Positions 17,975-29,600 are shown, numbered from the stretch's first letter. The stretch is DNA of 64,000 nt from Planctomycetota bacterium (GCA_017303555.1 JAFLCN010000001.1:372001-436000), one strand, 5' to 3'. Program-made: numbers and translations. Notes: generated from the sequence alone by a model not told the origin.

Positions 17975-18579
17975 GCAACCCGCCCCCCCGCACCGCCTCC
18001 CAGGCCACCGATCCGCTGACGGACCACGAGTACGACGGGATCCGCGAGTTCGACAACCCGACACCCGGCTGGTGGTACTGGATGTTCGGCACCTCCGTCG
18101 TTTTCTCGGCGCTCTATCTCGTTTTCTTCCATTTCAGCGTCGCGGGCTGGACCGTCGAAGACTCGTGGTCCAACGACCAGCGTGCCGAGTTTGTCCGCGT
18201 CTTCGGTTCCGTCGGTCAGCTCAAAGCCGACGACCAGTCGATCCTGCAGCAGATCGACAACCCGCAGTTCATGACCATCGCCAAGGCGGCGTTCATCGGC
18301 AACTGCTCCGCATGCCACGGCAAGGACGGGGGCGGGCTTGTCGGCGTGAACCTGTGCGACGAGAGCTTCAAGAACATCAAGCACGTCTCCGACATCTTCA
18401 AGGTCATCACCGACGGTGCAAACGCCGGCGCGATGCCCGCGTGGAAGCGCACGTTCTCCGACAACGAACGCGTGATCCTGGCGGCGTACGTCGCATCGCT
18501 CCGCGGCACGACCCCCGCGGTCGCGAAGGCCGCGGAGGGCGAGCCCATCCCGGCATGGCCCAAACCCGCAGCAAAGTGA
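17971..18579 (+). CDS. ccoP: cbb3 oxidase subunit III CcoP, single-haem form
   Basis: Membrane-anchored cytochrome c that feeds electrons to CcoNO. The N-terminal FixP-type block YDGIREFDNPTPGWWYWMF precedes one transmembrane helix, and the periplasmic part has one cytochrome c domain with C112-SA-C115-H116 and Met in NAGAMPAWKRTFSD. Classical CcoP has two haem c domains and about 300 residues; this one has one and 202. Nothing suggests a frameshift, because the C-terminal domain is complete and ends in a Pro/Lys tail. The ATG overlaps the ccoQ stop. Confidence 0.92.
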   Translation: MSNPPPRTASQATDPLTDHEYDGIREFDNPTPGWWYWMFGTSVVFSALYLVFFHFSVAGWTVEDSWSNDQRAEFVRVFGSVGQLKADDQSILQQIDNPQFMTIAKAAFIGNCSACHGKDGGGLVGVNLCDESFKNIKHVSDIFKVITDGANAGAMPAWKRTFSDNERVILAAYVASLRGTTPAVAKAAEGEPIPAWPKPAAK

Positions 18580-18595
18580 GAAGGAGGCCGAGAGC

Positions 18596-20080
18596 TTGAG
18601 CGTCGCCGACGAATCGACCGCCTCCCAGTCCGCCCCGACACCCGCGCAGCCCGGGACCGACCCTGCGCCGAGCGCGGGAGCCGTGCTCTCGACGCTGAAT
18701 GACGATGGATCGCGGCGCTGGCTGAAGCCGCGGGTCTCGCCGGGGAAGTTCCTGAGCGGCCGGCGTGCCGCGGCGTACGCGCTGATCTCGCTGTTTGTTG
18801 CCCTGCCGCTGATTCACGTTCGGGGCTTCCCGCTCATCCTGCTCGACATCCCGGCACGGCGATTCCACATCCTCGGTCAAACATTCTTCCCGACCGACAC
18901 GCTGCTGCTCGCGCTGCTTGTCGTGATGGTGTTCCTGACGATCTTCTGGTTGACGGCGCTCTTCGGGCGCGTGTGGTGCGGCTGGGCGTGCCCGCAAACC
19001 GTGTACATGGAGTTCGTCTTCCGGCCGCTCGAACGGCTCTTCGAGGGTTCGCCCGGGCGAAAACCCAGGGGCGTCCTGCAGAACTCCGGGGTGCGCAAGC
19101 CCCTGAAATTCGCGGCGTACCTGGTGATCTCGCTCGCCCTCGCGCACGTGTTCCTCGCGTACTTTGTTTCGTGGGATCTGCTGCGCCAATGGGTCATCGG
19201 TGCGCCGACGGCGCACCCGCTCGGTTTCGGCGTTGTGATGGCCGTCACGGCGGCGATGATGTTCAACTTCGGCTACTTCCGCGAGCAGGTGTGCCTTGTC
19301 GCGTGCCCGTACGGGCGGTTCCAGGCGGTCATGCTCGACCGGCACTCGGTGACGGTGCGCTACGACCGCGAACGGGGCGAACCGCGCTCGGCGAAGCGGA
19401 GCGCGGTCGCGCTGCCCGTGCTGAATGCCTCGCCGGAAGACCCGGGCGACTGCATCGACTGCCGCATGTGCGTCACGACGTGCCCGACGGGGATCGATAT
19501 CCGCAACGGGCTCCAGATGGAGTGCGTCGGCTGCGCCCAGTGCATCGATGCATGCGACACCGTCATGCGGAAGGTCAAGCGTCCGACCGGACTGATCCGC
19601 TATTCATCGCAGGCGGCAATGAGCGGCGAGCGATTCCGCTTTCTCCGGCCCCGCGTCGTCCTGTATCCCATTGTGCTCGTGCTGCTGGCGGGGTTGTTCG
19701 TCTTCACGCTTGCGCACACCGGAGTTGCCGACGTGACGGTGCTGCGCGGACCGGGACAGCCGTTCTCGGTGATGCCGGATGGAGCAATCGAGAACAACCT
19801 GCGGCTGAAGCTTGTGAACCGGACCGCGCAGACAGCGGAGTTCCTTGTGCGGATCGAGGGCGGTCCGGGCGCTCGCATCGCATCGAGCGACACGGTCCGC
19901 GTCGAAGCAGGAAAGACCGATACTTCTTCGCTGATTGTGGCGCTGCCGCGGAGCTCGTTCGAGCACGGACGCAAGCCCATCACGGTCGTGGTCCGGGGCC
20001 CCCAGGGCTTTGAGCAGCGCGAGGCATACGTCGCGCTCGGGCCGGCGGAGAATGTGGACTCCACAGGAGGTACGCGATGA
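18596..20080 (+). CDS. ccoG: cbb3 oxidase accessory protein CcoG (FixG/RdxA)
   Basis: Membrane-bound ferredoxin-like protein that acts as a copper(II) reductase in cbb3 assembly. It shows several helices, the conserved GWACPQTVYMEFVFRPLE and CLVACPYGRFQAVM loops, and a pair of [4Fe-4S] motifs, CIDCRMCVTTCPTGIDI and CVGCAQCIDAC. The C-terminal part after the last helix is the Ig-like FixG domain. It starts at TTG 18596 with a perfect AAGGAGG eight nt upstream; there is no better ATG. It lies 16 nt after ccoP and its stop overlaps the ccoH start (ATGA). Confidence 0.95.
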   Translation: MSVADESTASQSAPTPAQPGTDPAPSAGAVLSTLNDDGSRRWLKPRVSPGKFLSGRRAAAYALISLFVALPLIHVRGFPLILLDIPARRFHILGQTFFPTDTLLLALLVVMVFLTIFWLTALFGRVWCGWACPQTVYMEFVFRPLERLFEGSPGRKPRGVLQNSGVRKPLKFAAYLVISLALAHVFLAYFVSWDLLRQWVIGAPTAHPLGFGVVMAVTAAMMFNFGYFREQVCLVACPYGRFQAVMLDRHSVTVRYDRERGEPRSAKRSAVALPVLNASPEDPGDCIDCRMCVTTCPTGIDIRNGLQMECVGCAQCIDACDTVMRKVKRPTGLIRYSSQAAMSGERFRFLRPRVVLYPIVLVLLAGLFVFTLAHTGVADVTVLRGPGQPFSVMPDGAIENNLRLKLVNRTAQTAEFLVRIEGGPGARIASSDTVRVEAGKTDTSSLIVALPRSSFEHGRKPITVVVRGPQGFEQREAYVALGPAENVDSTGGTR

Positions 20081-20640
20081 GCATCTCGGGCTCACTCGAT
20101 GCCGGGCGGACGCTCGCTCCACCCGCCGGATCCGGGCGATCATGGCTCGCGCTGGTTCTCGCGCTGATCCTGATGAATATGGGGATCGTCGCGACCACGA
20201 TCTACTGCGCAACATCGGACGCGCACGCCGGTGTGGAGCCGGACTATTACGCGCGGGCCCTGGCGTACGACCGGGTGATCGAGCAGCGTGCGGCCAACGC
20301 GCGGCTCGGGTGGCGGACCGAAGCAGCGCTGCACACCAATTCCGCGGCAGGAGTGGCAACGCTCACCGTCACGATCTTCGATCGCGAGGGGAATCCGGTG
20401 CGCGATGCGGTCGTCCGGGCCGAAGCCTTTGCAAGCTTGCGCTCGTCCGAGCGACGATCGGTGATGCTCCGCCAGGACAACGGCGCATACGCAGCGGTCA
20501 TCCCGATCTCCGCGCCCGGCCTGTGGCGCGTGCGGCTCGTCGTGTCGCGCGCCGCCGACACCTTCACGAGCGAACACGACATCATGCTGGATGGATCGGG
20601 AATCGGCACCGGAGGCGAAACAGGGAGGATGATTCGATGA
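20077..20640 (+). CDS. ccoH: FixH/CcoH family assembly protein
   Basis: A 187-residue protein with one N-terminal membrane anchor (about residues 23-45, SWLALVLALILMNMGIVA) and a periplasmic beta-rich domain with the FixH-type sequence PDYYARALAYDRVIEQ after the helix and LTVTIFDREGNPV in the sandwich. CcoH supports cbb3 assembly and stability. It overlaps ccoG by four nt and the downstream SafE-like gene by four nt. Confidence 0.88.
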   Translation: MSISGSLDAGRTLAPPAGSGRSWLALVLALILMNMGIVATTIYCATSDAHAGVEPDYYARALAYDRVIEQRAANARLGWRTEAALHTNSAAGVATLTVTIFDREGNPVRDAVVRAEAFASLRSSERRSVMLRQDNGAYAAVIPISAPGLWRVRLVVSRAADTFTSEHDIMLDGSGIGTGGETGRMIR

Positions 20641-21425
20641 TGCTCGCACTCGCCGGGGCCGTGCTTTCTGCAAGCCTGCTCGGTTCGACGCACTGCGCCG
20701 GCATGTGCGGGGCCTTCGCGGCCGTCGCATCATCGCCCGAAGAGCGGGTCTCGCGCACCGCCCTCAACGGCGCGTACAACGCAGGAAGGCTTGCGACGTA
20801 TCTCGCGTTCGGTGCCGCGGCCGGCATGCTCGGAGCCGCCTTTGACTTTGGGGGTTCGCTCCTTGGAATACAGCGCGTCGCCGGGCTTGCCGCGGCGGCG
20901 CTGATGCTCGGGCTCGGGCTGCTCGCGCTCGCAAAGCACATGGGATTCCGGATCGGTCGCGTGCCTCTGCCGGGGGTTCTGCTGCGGATCGCGCACGCCG
21001 GACACGTGCGGGCGTTCGAGCTGACGCCGCTGCCCCGGGCCTTTGCGATCGGGCTTCTGACGACGTTTCTCCCCTGCGGCTGGCTGTACACCTTCGTGAT
21101 CGTGAGCGCCGGCACGGCCGATCCGTTCGCGGGAGCCCTGATGATGGCGGTCTTCTGGCTCGGCACGTTGCCGGTGATGGCGGCGATCGGCATCGGCGCA
21201 CAGTGTTTGACCGGCTCCATGCGGAAGCACCTTCCCGTGGTGACCAACGTGGTGCTCATCGCAACCGCGATCTGGATGATCGCCGCGCGCATCGTCGCTC
21301 CGATCTCTGCGGGGAGCCTGGCCTCGATCGACTGGAGTGATCCGGCGGCCGATATCCGGTCACGCTCCGCCGACGCGGCCTGCCCGCTTTGTCATGATCC
21401 CGAAAAGGCGGTCGTGCATCCGTGA
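20637..21425 (+). CDS. SafE/TauE-like membrane protein of cbb3 cluster (probable copper-related)
   Basis: A 262-residue polytopic membrane protein of the sulfite exporter TauE/SafE (UreH-like) group that commonly accompanies ccoGHIS. The first helix carries GSTHCAGMCGAF with the Cys-x3-Cys pair typical for the cbb3-linked type, and there is a further CPLCH-like motif (ACPLCHDPEK) near the C-terminus. A role in copper or thiol handling during oxidase assembly is inferred from context. Two adjacent ATG codons (20637, 20640) can both start it; CAGGGAGG lies upstream. The stop overlaps the GTG of ccoI. Confidence 0.82.
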   Translation: MMLALAGAVLSASLLGSTHCAGMCGAFAAVASSPEERVSRTALNGAYNAGRLATYLAFGAAAGMLGAAFDFGGSLLGIQRVAGLAAAALMLGLGLLALAKHMGFRIGRVPLPGVLLRIAHAGHVRAFELTPLPRAFAIGLLTTFLPCGWLYTFVIVSAGTADPFAGALMMAVFWLGTLPVMAAIGIGAQCLTGSMRKHLPVVTNVVLIATAIWMIAARIVAPISAGSLASIDWSDPAADIRSRSADAACPLCHDPEKAVVHP

Positions 21426-23968
21426 CGTCACCGGCCGCAGCAACCCCGACCAACACCGAAGCGCACGAGCGGGGCGCACCGTGCATCCACTGCGCGCTGC
21501 CCATCCCCACCGGCTCGGGCGATCGATTCTGCTGCACCGGATGCGAGACCGCGTATGAGCTGATCCACTCCTGCGGGCTTGATGCGTACTACCGGCTGCG
21601 AGAGCAGGCCGAGCAATCCCCGAGCGAGCCGAGCAGGAAGGCTCGCTCCCGCGGCTACGCCGACTTTGATGACCGGGCGTTTCAGAGCTTGTACTGCACG
21701 ACCCTCGAGGACGGCACGGTGCAGACCGAGCTTCTGCTCGAGGGCTTGCACTGCGCAGCGTGCGTGTGGCTGGTCGAGAAGCTGCCGCGGATTGTTCCGG
21801 GCGTGATCGAAGCCCGCCTGGACATGCGCCGGGCCTGCGTCGCGGTGCGGTTCGACCCCGCGCGCACGACGCTCGGCACGATCGGCCGGACGCTTGATTC
21901 ACTCGGGTATCCCCCCCACCCCGCGCGGCAGGCCAGCGTGCGCGAAGCGCGCCGACGCGAAGACCGGAGGATGCTGGTGCGGGTGGCGGTTGCGGGAGCC
22001 TGCGCCGGCAACATCATGCTGCTCTTCTTCGCGCTCTACGCCGGCATGTTCGAGGGGATCGAGCGCGAGCACGAGCAGCTCTTCCGCTGGACAGCGATGC
22101 TGCTCAACACGCTCTGTCTGGCGTGGCCGGGGCTGGTGTTCGCCAGGTCCGCGATCGCGGCGCTCCGGGCGCGGACGATCAACCTGGATGTTCCGATCGC
22201 GATGGGGCTTTACCTGGGCGGCGCATGGGGAATCTGGAAGACGATCGCGGGTTCGGGCGACTTGTACTTCGACTCCATCTCGGCGCTGGTCTTTTTTCTG
22301 TTGATCGGCCGCATGATCCAGCTTCGCCAGCAGCGTTACGCGGCCGATTCGCTCGAACTGCTCTTCAATCTCCGACCCGCAACGGCTCGGCGAGTTCACG
22401 AGGACGGGTCGATCACGGAGATCGCAACGGAGGGGCTCAACGCCGGCGATATCGTCGAGGTGCGCGCCGGAGAAACCGTGCCCTCGGACGGAACGATCCT
22501 GCTCGGTTCCTCCCGATTCGATCAGTCGATGCTGACCGGCGAATCGCGCCCGGTGGCTCTTTGCGTCGGCGACGAGGCAGCGTCGGGAACTCTCAATGTG
22601 TCGTCACCGATCCGGATGCTGGTGTCGGCAACAGGCGAATCGACCCGCATCGGGCGGTTGATGCGCACGGTGGAGGAAGCGGGACGAAGGCGCGCCGCCA
22701 TCGTGCGCCTCGCCGATCGCTGGGGGGCGCGGCTTCTCTGGGCGCTGCTCGCTCTTGCGGCGGCAACGCTGCTCCTTTGGTGGAAGGAGTCGCCTTCGAT
22801 CGCGATCGACCGTGCCGCGGCACTGCTGATCGCGACTTGTCCGTGCGGGCTCGGGCTGGCCACGCCGCTCGCGATGACCGTGGCGATGGGATGGGCGGCA
22901 CGGCGTGGAATGCTCGTGAAGGGCGGCGATGTCTTCGAGGCGCTCGCAACGGGGAAAGGGATCGTGCTGATCGACAAGACCGGAACGATCACGCGGGGCG
23001 AGATGTCGCTGGTTCGCTGGTACGGCGACGAGTCGGTGCGGGGCGCTGTCGGCGCGCTCGAACAGGGTTCTTCGCACCCGATCGCCCGGACACTTGCCTC
23101 GGCCTGCTGCGGCGGGTTTTCCCCGGCTTTTTCAGCCGGCGAATCCGTGGAAACTCCGGGCCGCGGAATCGTGGGCCGAGGCGAAATCCATGGGTCGGGT
23201 TTCCACCGGATCGCGGTCGGATCCGAGCGGTTTCTTGAGGACCTTGGCGCGGAAATCGCGGGCGGGTTTCGCGCAATCGCGGCGGGCTGCGCCGCGCGGG
23301 GCAATACGGCGGTGATGGTCGCGCTCGACAATCGGTGTGTGGCGCTGGCAGAGATCGGCGACCCGGTGCGCTCCGATTCTGCTTCGTCGATCGTGCGGAT
23401 GCGCGCATTGGGCTGGAACGTTCGGATGCTCTCCGGTGATCGCGAGGATGTCGCTCGGGCGGTCGGCGGGGTGGTCGGGCTTCACGGCGCGCAGGTGATC
23501 GGCGGCGCGACGCCGGAAGAAAAGGTGCGGGCCGTGCGCTCCGCGGCCGAGCACGCCACGGTTGTGATGATCGGGGACGGCGTCAACGATGCGGCGGCAC
23601 TTGCGTCCGCGACCGTCGGCATTGCCGTGCGCGGCGGGGCCGAGGCGAGCCTTGCCGCGGCCGATGTTTCGCTTCAGAAGGACGGGCTCGGTCCGGTGGT
23701 CGAGCTGATGGAAGCATCGCGGCGCGTGGTGCGATCGATTCACCTGACCATCGCGGCTTCGCTGGGCTACAACGTGCTCGCGGCGGGGCTTGCGATGACG
23801 GGAATGATCAGCCCGCTGCTGGCGGCGATCATCATGCCGGCCAGCTCGCTGACGGTTGTGGCAATCTGCCTGCGATCAAAGCCGTTCAAGCAGAACGAAC
23901 GGGCAGCGCCTGCGGAGCGAAAACGCGCCCGGCGCGAGTTTGTTCCGGCGAAAGGGGTGCCGGCGTGA
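21422..23968 (+). CDS. ccoI: Copper-exporting P1B-type ATPase for oxidase assembly (CcoI/FixI)
   Basis: An 848-residue heavy-metal P-type ATPase that moves copper to the periplasm for the CuB site. The N-terminus has a FixI-type Cys-rich block (C21-IH-C24, C37-C38-TG-C41), then an HMA domain with C111-AA-C114. Later come the phosphatase loop SMLTGESRPV, the ion-binding CPC at 473-475, the phosphorylation motif D518-KTGT, and MIGDGVNDAAALASA in the hinge. The last residues are a basic tail. Start is GTG, overlapping the preceding stop by four nt. All catalytic motifs are intact. Confidence 0.96.
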   Translation: MTSPAAATPTNTEAHERGAPCIHCALPIPTGSGDRFCCTGCETAYELIHSCGLDAYYRLREQAEQSPSEPSRKARSRGYADFDDRAFQSLYCTTLEDGTVQTELLLEGLHCAACVWLVEKLPRIVPGVIEARLDMRRACVAVRFDPARTTLGTIGRTLDSLGYPPHPARQASVREARRREDRRMLVRVAVAGACAGNIMLLFFALYAGMFEGIEREHEQLFRWTAMLLNTLCLAWPGLVFARSAIAALRARTINLDVPIAMGLYLGGAWGIWKTIAGSGDLYFDSISALVFFLLIGRMIQLRQQRYAADSLELLFNLRPATARRVHEDGSITEIATEGLNAGDIVEVRAGETVPSDGTILLGSSRFDQSMLTGESRPVALCVGDEAASGTLNVSSPIRMLVSATGESTRIGRLMRTVEEAGRRRAAIVRLADRWGARLLWALLALAAATLLLWWKESPSIAIDRAAALLIATCPCGLGLATPLAMTVAMGWAARRGMLVKGGDVFEALATGKGIVLIDKTGTITRGEMSLVRWYGDESVRGAVGALEQGSSHPIARTLASACCGGFSPAFSAGESVETPGRGIVGRGEIHGSGFHRIAVGSERFLEDLGAEIAGGFRAIAAGCAARGNTAVMVALDNRCVALAEIGDPVRSDSASSIVRMRALGWNVRMLSGDREDVARAVGGVVGLHGAQVIGGATPEEKVRAVRSAAEHATVVMIGDGVNDAAALASATVGIAVRGGAEASLAAADVSLQKDGLGPVVELMEASRRVVRSIHLTIAASLGYNVLAAGLAMTGMISPLLAAIIMPASSLTVVAICLRSKPFKQNERAAPAERKRARREFVPAKGVPA

Positions 23969-24117
23969 GCGTGCTGACGATCATGCTGCCTCTGGCGTTC
24001 GTGCTTGCTGCCGGCGCGTTGATCGCGTTCATCCGTGCCGCGCGTCAGGGGCAATTCGACGACCTGGATACCCCGGCCCTGCGCATGCTCGACGATGAGG
24101 AGACGAGCGGTCGGTAA
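23965..24117 (+). CDS. ccoS: cbb3 oxidase maturation protein CcoS
   Basis: A 50-residue protein: one N-terminal helix (LTIMLPLAFVLAAGALIAFI), then the family signature RQGQFDDLDTPALRML and an acidic DDEE tail. CcoS is needed to insert haem and copper into cbb3 oxidase. It starts at GTG 23965 (GTGA overlap with ccoI) and ends only six nt from the end of the convergent TolC-like gene, with no separate terminator visible, so the two transcripts probably overlap. Confidence 0.92.
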   Translation: MSVLTIMLPLAFVLAAGALIAFIRAARQGQFDDLDTPALRMLDDEETSGR

Positions 24118-24123
24118 GCCGGA

Positions 24124-26083
24124 TCAGGGCGACTTGCTGCCGTTGTAGTCCGGGGGAACGGGCTGAACCGGGTCGGCGACGGGCTTGCCCGAATCCGGCG
24201 GCGGGCCTTGCGTGCCCGGCGCGGGGGATTCGGTCGGCATCGGGAGCACCGGCGCGGTTTCTTCTGACTTCGGGCGGCCCTTGCGGAAGATCTCGAGCAC
24301 GCCCGGACCGGGCAGGTAGGGTGCGGGTCCGTCGCTGCCGACTTCTTCGCGCGGCGCGGGCTGATCCGGATCCGGACGATTGGGAATGGAGAGATCGACG
24401 CGTGACTGACCGAGCAGCGTTCCGGTGGAGAACGCGAGATCGACCTGAGAAATCTCGTAGTCCGCGATGGCGGAAATCTCGTTGAACTGCGCATCGGCGA
24501 GGCGGGTGGTGGCATCGAGCACGAAGACGCTGGTGCTGGCGCCGACAGCGAACTGACGCTGCTCGGCCTGGAGCGCGCGGGTGTTCAGGATGACGGATTG
24601 ACGCGAGGCGATCACGCGTTGCCACGATGCCTCGATGGAGTCGATCGCGTTGAGCACTTCCTGCCGGATCGCCAGCTCGCGCGCATCGCGCGTGCTCAGG
24701 CGCTGGAGGCGCTGGAGGATCGCGCGACGCACGGCGGAGCGCGCCGCCTCGTTCCCGATCGGGATCTGCGCCGAGAGGCCGACCGACCAGTCGGCGTGCT
24801 CGAACGACATCGTGTTCTGGAACGCCGTGCCCCGCACGCCGCCCAGGCCGTTCACGTTGTAGGTGTAATCCAGCGACAAGAGCGGCAGGGCCTGGTTCTG
24901 CTGAAAGTCGATGTTGGCGGCATCCGCGGCTAGACGCAATTCGAGCTCGAGCATCTCCATGCGGGTCGAAACCGCGAACTTGGTCAGCACGCCCCGATCG
25001 AACTCATAGAGAATGAGATCGGGCGGAGTTGTGGGGACCACCATGGTCGGGGATTCGACATCCAGGCCGGGCATGTTCATCACCCGCTTCAGCTCGCGCT
25101 GCTGCGTGAGCACACTGTTCTGAGCGCGGATGATCAGGTCGAGCTTGTCGGAAACGCCCGCCTGCGAGCGGATCGCTTCGATCTCGGCGACCGAGCCGGC
25201 CGTCACCTTGCGCTGCGCCGTTTCGAGCTGGGCCGAGGCGAGCTCGTACTGCTGCTGCGCAACCTCCAGGTTCTTCTTGGCCTGGTAGAGCCGCCAATAG
25301 GAGCGATCGATCGCGGCGAGCTGGCGGATGGCCTCGAGCTTGGTCGTCGCCTCGGCGGCCTGGCGGTTGTAATTGGCGACGCGAAGCGCGGCCGTGTTCG
25401 CACGCCGCCCGGCGTTGCGGAGCAGGGGCTGGCTGACCGAGAAAGCCAGCTCGTTCGTGTACTGAGGGTCGAACGTGCCGTTGGATGGGTTCGCATCGAA
25501 CCGCTGAGGGATGAGCGAGACATTGATCGTCTCGCCGGTGCGGGTGGGGATCGTCACCCCCGGCTCGATGAAACGCGTGCCCTGATAGGTCTGATCGAGG
25601 CCCGGCGTATCAAGGCCGGTCGGCTGGTTCTGCTCCTGCCAGATCGATCGCAGCGTGAACGCGCTCTCGAAACGGGCGTCCTCCTGGCTGACGGTTTCGC
25701 GGGCGATCGCGGGGTCCATGAGCGCGATCTGAAGATCGAGGTTGTTGGCCAGCGTGCTCGCCCGCGCCTCTTCGATCGTCAGGTCGTACGACTTGATCCC
25801 CTCGAAACGCTTGCGGGCCCGTTCGATCGCTTCCTTATCGACCATGCCGGCGGCATCGGTCGGGATGTGCGGATCGGGCTTGGCGTACTTGTTCAGGTTG
25901 GCCGTGTCGATCTTGCGGAGGCGTTCGAGCGCGACCTCGCGCCCGAAATCCGCCGGTTCACTCGAAAACGGGTTGCCCTCGCAGCCGAAGAGCACCAGCG
26001 CGGCACTCCCGAACGCGATCGCACGCAGGCCACTCGGCACGAACACCCCGGAAGAGGAAGACGCGCCTCGTGCGCGAACCCGA

Positions 26084-26091
<8 letters not shown>
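24124..26091 (-). CDS. TolC family outer-membrane efflux lipoprotein
   Basis: Outer-membrane channel of the export system encoded upstream on the same strand. The 655-residue product begins with a basic n-region, a hydrophobic core and a lipobox-like LFGC-EGN, so it is probably lipidated. Two TolC-type repeats of long helices plus barrel strands follow, with LTIEEARASTLANNLDLQIA as the usual first helix and SVSQPLLRNAGRR in the barrel entry. The C-terminal 90 residues are a Pro-rich, probably disordered tail not typical of TolC. The ATG overlaps the last eight nt of the permease gene (ATGAATAA). Confidence 0.87.
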
Positions 26092-27322
<1,231 letters not shown>

Positions 27323-27325
27323 GCG

Positions 27326-28117
27326 TCAGGCTCCCGCTCCGATGGATTTCTTGTCCGCGTGGGCCGGAACGGCCGCGGCAGCACGGATTGCGAAATCCGC
27401 GGCGGACTGGAGATAGTCCTGGTGGATCGGATCCTCATCCGTCGGATGATCGGAAACGATCTTGCCGTCGCGCAGGCGGATGATCCGCTTCGCGTGCCCG
27501 GCGATGTCCTCTTCGTGCGTCACGATGACGATGGTCTGGCCCTCGTCGTGGAGCTGCTTGAAGAGAGCGATGATTTCTTCGCTGGTCTTGCTGTCGAGGT
27601 TGCCCGTGGGTTCGTCGGCGAGGAGGATGCTCGGGTTGGTGACGAGCGCGCGGGCGACGGCAACGCGCTGGCGCTGGCCGCCGGACATCTGGTTGGGCTT
27701 GTGCCCCATGCGGTTGCCCAGGCCGACGCGCTCCAGCGTGCGCTTGGCCATGGCCCGGGCGCCCCACCAGTGCTTGGCGGAGTAGAGCAGCGGGAGCATG
27801 ACGTTCGCAACGGCGTTGGCGCGGCTGAGCAATTCGAAGCTCTGAAAGACGAAGCCGATCTCCTCGTTGCGCACCTTGGCCAGCTGCGTTGCGGTCATCT
27901 TGTGCGTCGGCTTGCCGGCGAGTTCGTACTGCCCCCGCGTCGGACGATCGAGACAGCCGAGGATGTTCATGAGCGTGGACTTGCCCGAACCCGAAGCGCC
28001 CATGATCGCGACGAACTCGTTGCGGTGGATGTCGAGGTCAACACCCCGCAGCGCGTGGACCTTCTCGGTCCCGATGCGGTAAGTCTTCTCGAGTTGGCGG
28101 ATCTTGATGGCGAGCAT
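27326..28117 (-). CDS. ABC transporter ATP-binding protein (MacB/LolD type)
   Basis: ATPase subunit of the export pump. Walker [10 protein letters not shown], signature [15 protein letters not shown], Walker [14 protein letters not shown] and the switch VIVTHE are all intact. The 263 residues include the LolD-like [18 protein letters not shown] after the Q-loop and an unusual Ala-rich C-terminal extension of about 30 residues. It lies between the adaptor gene and the permease gene with short spacers, so one operon is likely. Confidence 0.94.
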   Translation of the reverse strand: MLAIKIRQLEKTYRIGTEKVHALRGVDLDIHRNEFVAIMGASGSGKSTLMNILGCLDRPTRGQYELAGKPTHKMTATQLAKVRNEEIGFVFQSFELLSRANAVANVMLPLLYSAKHWWGARAMAKRTLERVGLGNRMGHKPNQMSGGQRQRVAVARALVTNPSILLADEPTGNLDSKTSEEIIALFKQLHDEGQTIVIVTHEEDIAGHAKRIIRLRDGKIVSDHPTDEDPIHQDYLQSAADFAIRAAAAVPAHADKKSIGAGA

Positions 28118-28154
28118 GGAGCGTGATGAGAAAGCAGCGATAGACGAGGGAAAA

Positions 28155-29600
28155 TCAGCGTCCGCCGGCGGGCGCGGTGGCCTGGGAGCCGGCCGGCTTG
28201 TCGGACTTGCCTGCCGTCTCGGACGCCGGCGCGGTTCCTTTCTTCTCGTCCTTCTTGTTGTCGTTCTTGTCGTCCTTCTTTGCTTCGGTGGCGGCGGGCG
28301 CCTGTGGCTTTGCGGACGAAGCGTCGGCCGTGCGGACCGCCGACACGCCCGCGGGCTTCTCTTCTTTGTCCGTTAGTCGCTGATCGGCCTTGAGGCTCAC
28401 GAGAACCTTGAACGGACCGGCGATGACCTTTTTCCCGTCTTCCAGACCCTTGAGGATCACGGTGTCGGTCAGGTCGCTCGGCCCGACGATCACGGGCTGC
28501 ACGACCGACTTGTCGTTCTCATAGACATACACCACGCGGGTCCACTTTTTGTTGCGATCCACGAGGGTCGCATCCTGAAGCGCGCCGCTCGGAAGCTCTT
28601 CCACCATGCGCTCCACAACGGCCTGGCTGGGCACCTTGATCACGTCGCGGAAGTTCTCGACCTCGATGTCGGCGTTGGCGGTCATGCCGGAATACACCGC
28701 AACATCTTCGGGCACTTCCAGCTTCACTTCCGCCTGGAAGTACGCCGTGCCGTCCTTGTCGATCACACGCAGGGGCTGGATGGTTTCAACAACACCGCCG
28801 AACGTGCGGTTGGGGAACGCGTTGATGTACACCTTGGCCCGCTGACCGATCGCCACCGGAGCGATGTTCGTCTCGTCAACCTTCGCCTTCACGATCATGC
28901 TGTTGAGATCCGCAACCTGCATAATCACCGAGCCCGGGTTGTTCAGCGTGCCGACGACCACCAGCTCGCCCACTTCCGCCTGCGCGCTCGTCACCACGCC
29001 GTCGAACGGCGCGGTGATCACCGTGTAACTCAGGTTCTTGCTCGCCCGATCGATGTTCGCCTTCGCGATCGCGATCGAGTGCACCACCTGGTTGTACTGG
29101 CTCTCGGCGCGGCTGTACTCGGCCTCCGCCGTATCCAGCTCCGCCTTCGAGATATCCTTGCTCGCCCAGAGCTCGCGCTTGCGCCCGAGTTCGAGCGTCA
29201 TGTTCTCCATCGACGCCTTCGCGCCCGCCAGCCGAGCCTCTTCGCTCCGGAGCGATGCCTTGGCGGATTCGAACGACGCCTTCAGATCGTCCGCATCCAG
29301 CCGCACGATCACTTCGCCCTGCTTGACCCGCTTGCCCTCGCGGTACGGCATCGCGATGATGCGCGCCGAAACCTGCGCCGAGATATCAACCTTCTGCCGG
29401 GGTTCGATCACGCCGGGGGCGCTGACCACGCGAACAAGATCGCCCCGCTTCGCCGGCTCCAGTCGCACAAACGTCGCCTTTGCCGACGGATCAAAGCTCT
29501 GACGGATCGAATCGAGTTGGCCCGACTTCACCAGCCAAAAGCCGGCGCCGCCAACGCACGCGGCAATCACAACCAGGCTCCCAAGGATCCATTTCCACAC
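28155..29600 (-). CDS. MacA/HlyD-type periplasmic adaptor protein
   Basis: Membrane-fusion protein linking the inner-membrane pump to the TolC-like channel. It has an N-terminal signal anchor ([20 protein letters not shown]), a lipoyl/beta-barrel half ([24 protein letters not shown]), a long alpha-hairpin rich in Ala, Glu and Lys (about residues 105-190), the second lipoyl half ([19 protein letters not shown]) and a membrane-proximal domain. The last 80 residues are a Lys/Ala/Pro-rich low-complexity tail not usual in MacA. It starts at GTG with GAGGAG nine nt upstream. It is the first gene of the four-gene operon. Confidence 0.92.
   Translation of the reverse strand: MWKWILGSLVVIAACVGGAGFWLVKSGQLDSIRQSFDPSAKATFVRLEPAKRGDLVRVVSAPGVIEPRQKVDISAQVSARIIAMPYREGKRVKQGEVIVRLDADDLKASFESAKASLRSEEARLAGAKASMENMTLELGRKRELWASKDISKAELDTAEAEYSRAESQYNQVVHSIAIAKANIDRASKNLSYTVITAPFDGVVTSAQAEVGELVVVGTLNNPGSVIMQVADLNSMIVKAKVDETNIAPVAIGQRAKVYINAFPNRTFGGVVETIQPLRVIDKDGTAYFQAEVKLEVPEDVAVYSGMTANADIEVENFRDVIKVPSQAVVERMVEELPSGALQDATLVDRNKKWTRVVYVYENDKSVVQPVIVGPSDLTDTVILKGLEDGKKVIAGPFKVLVSLKADQRLTDKEEKPAGVSAVRTADASSAKPQAPAATEAKKDDKNDNKKDEKKGTAPASETAGKSDKPAGSQATAPAGGR

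Noticed and set aside
17971..18579. ccoP truncated by frameshift
   Set aside because: The single cytochrome domain is complete, the next gene starts normally 16 nt later with a good Shine-Dalgarno, and no second CxxCH occurs in any frame nearby.
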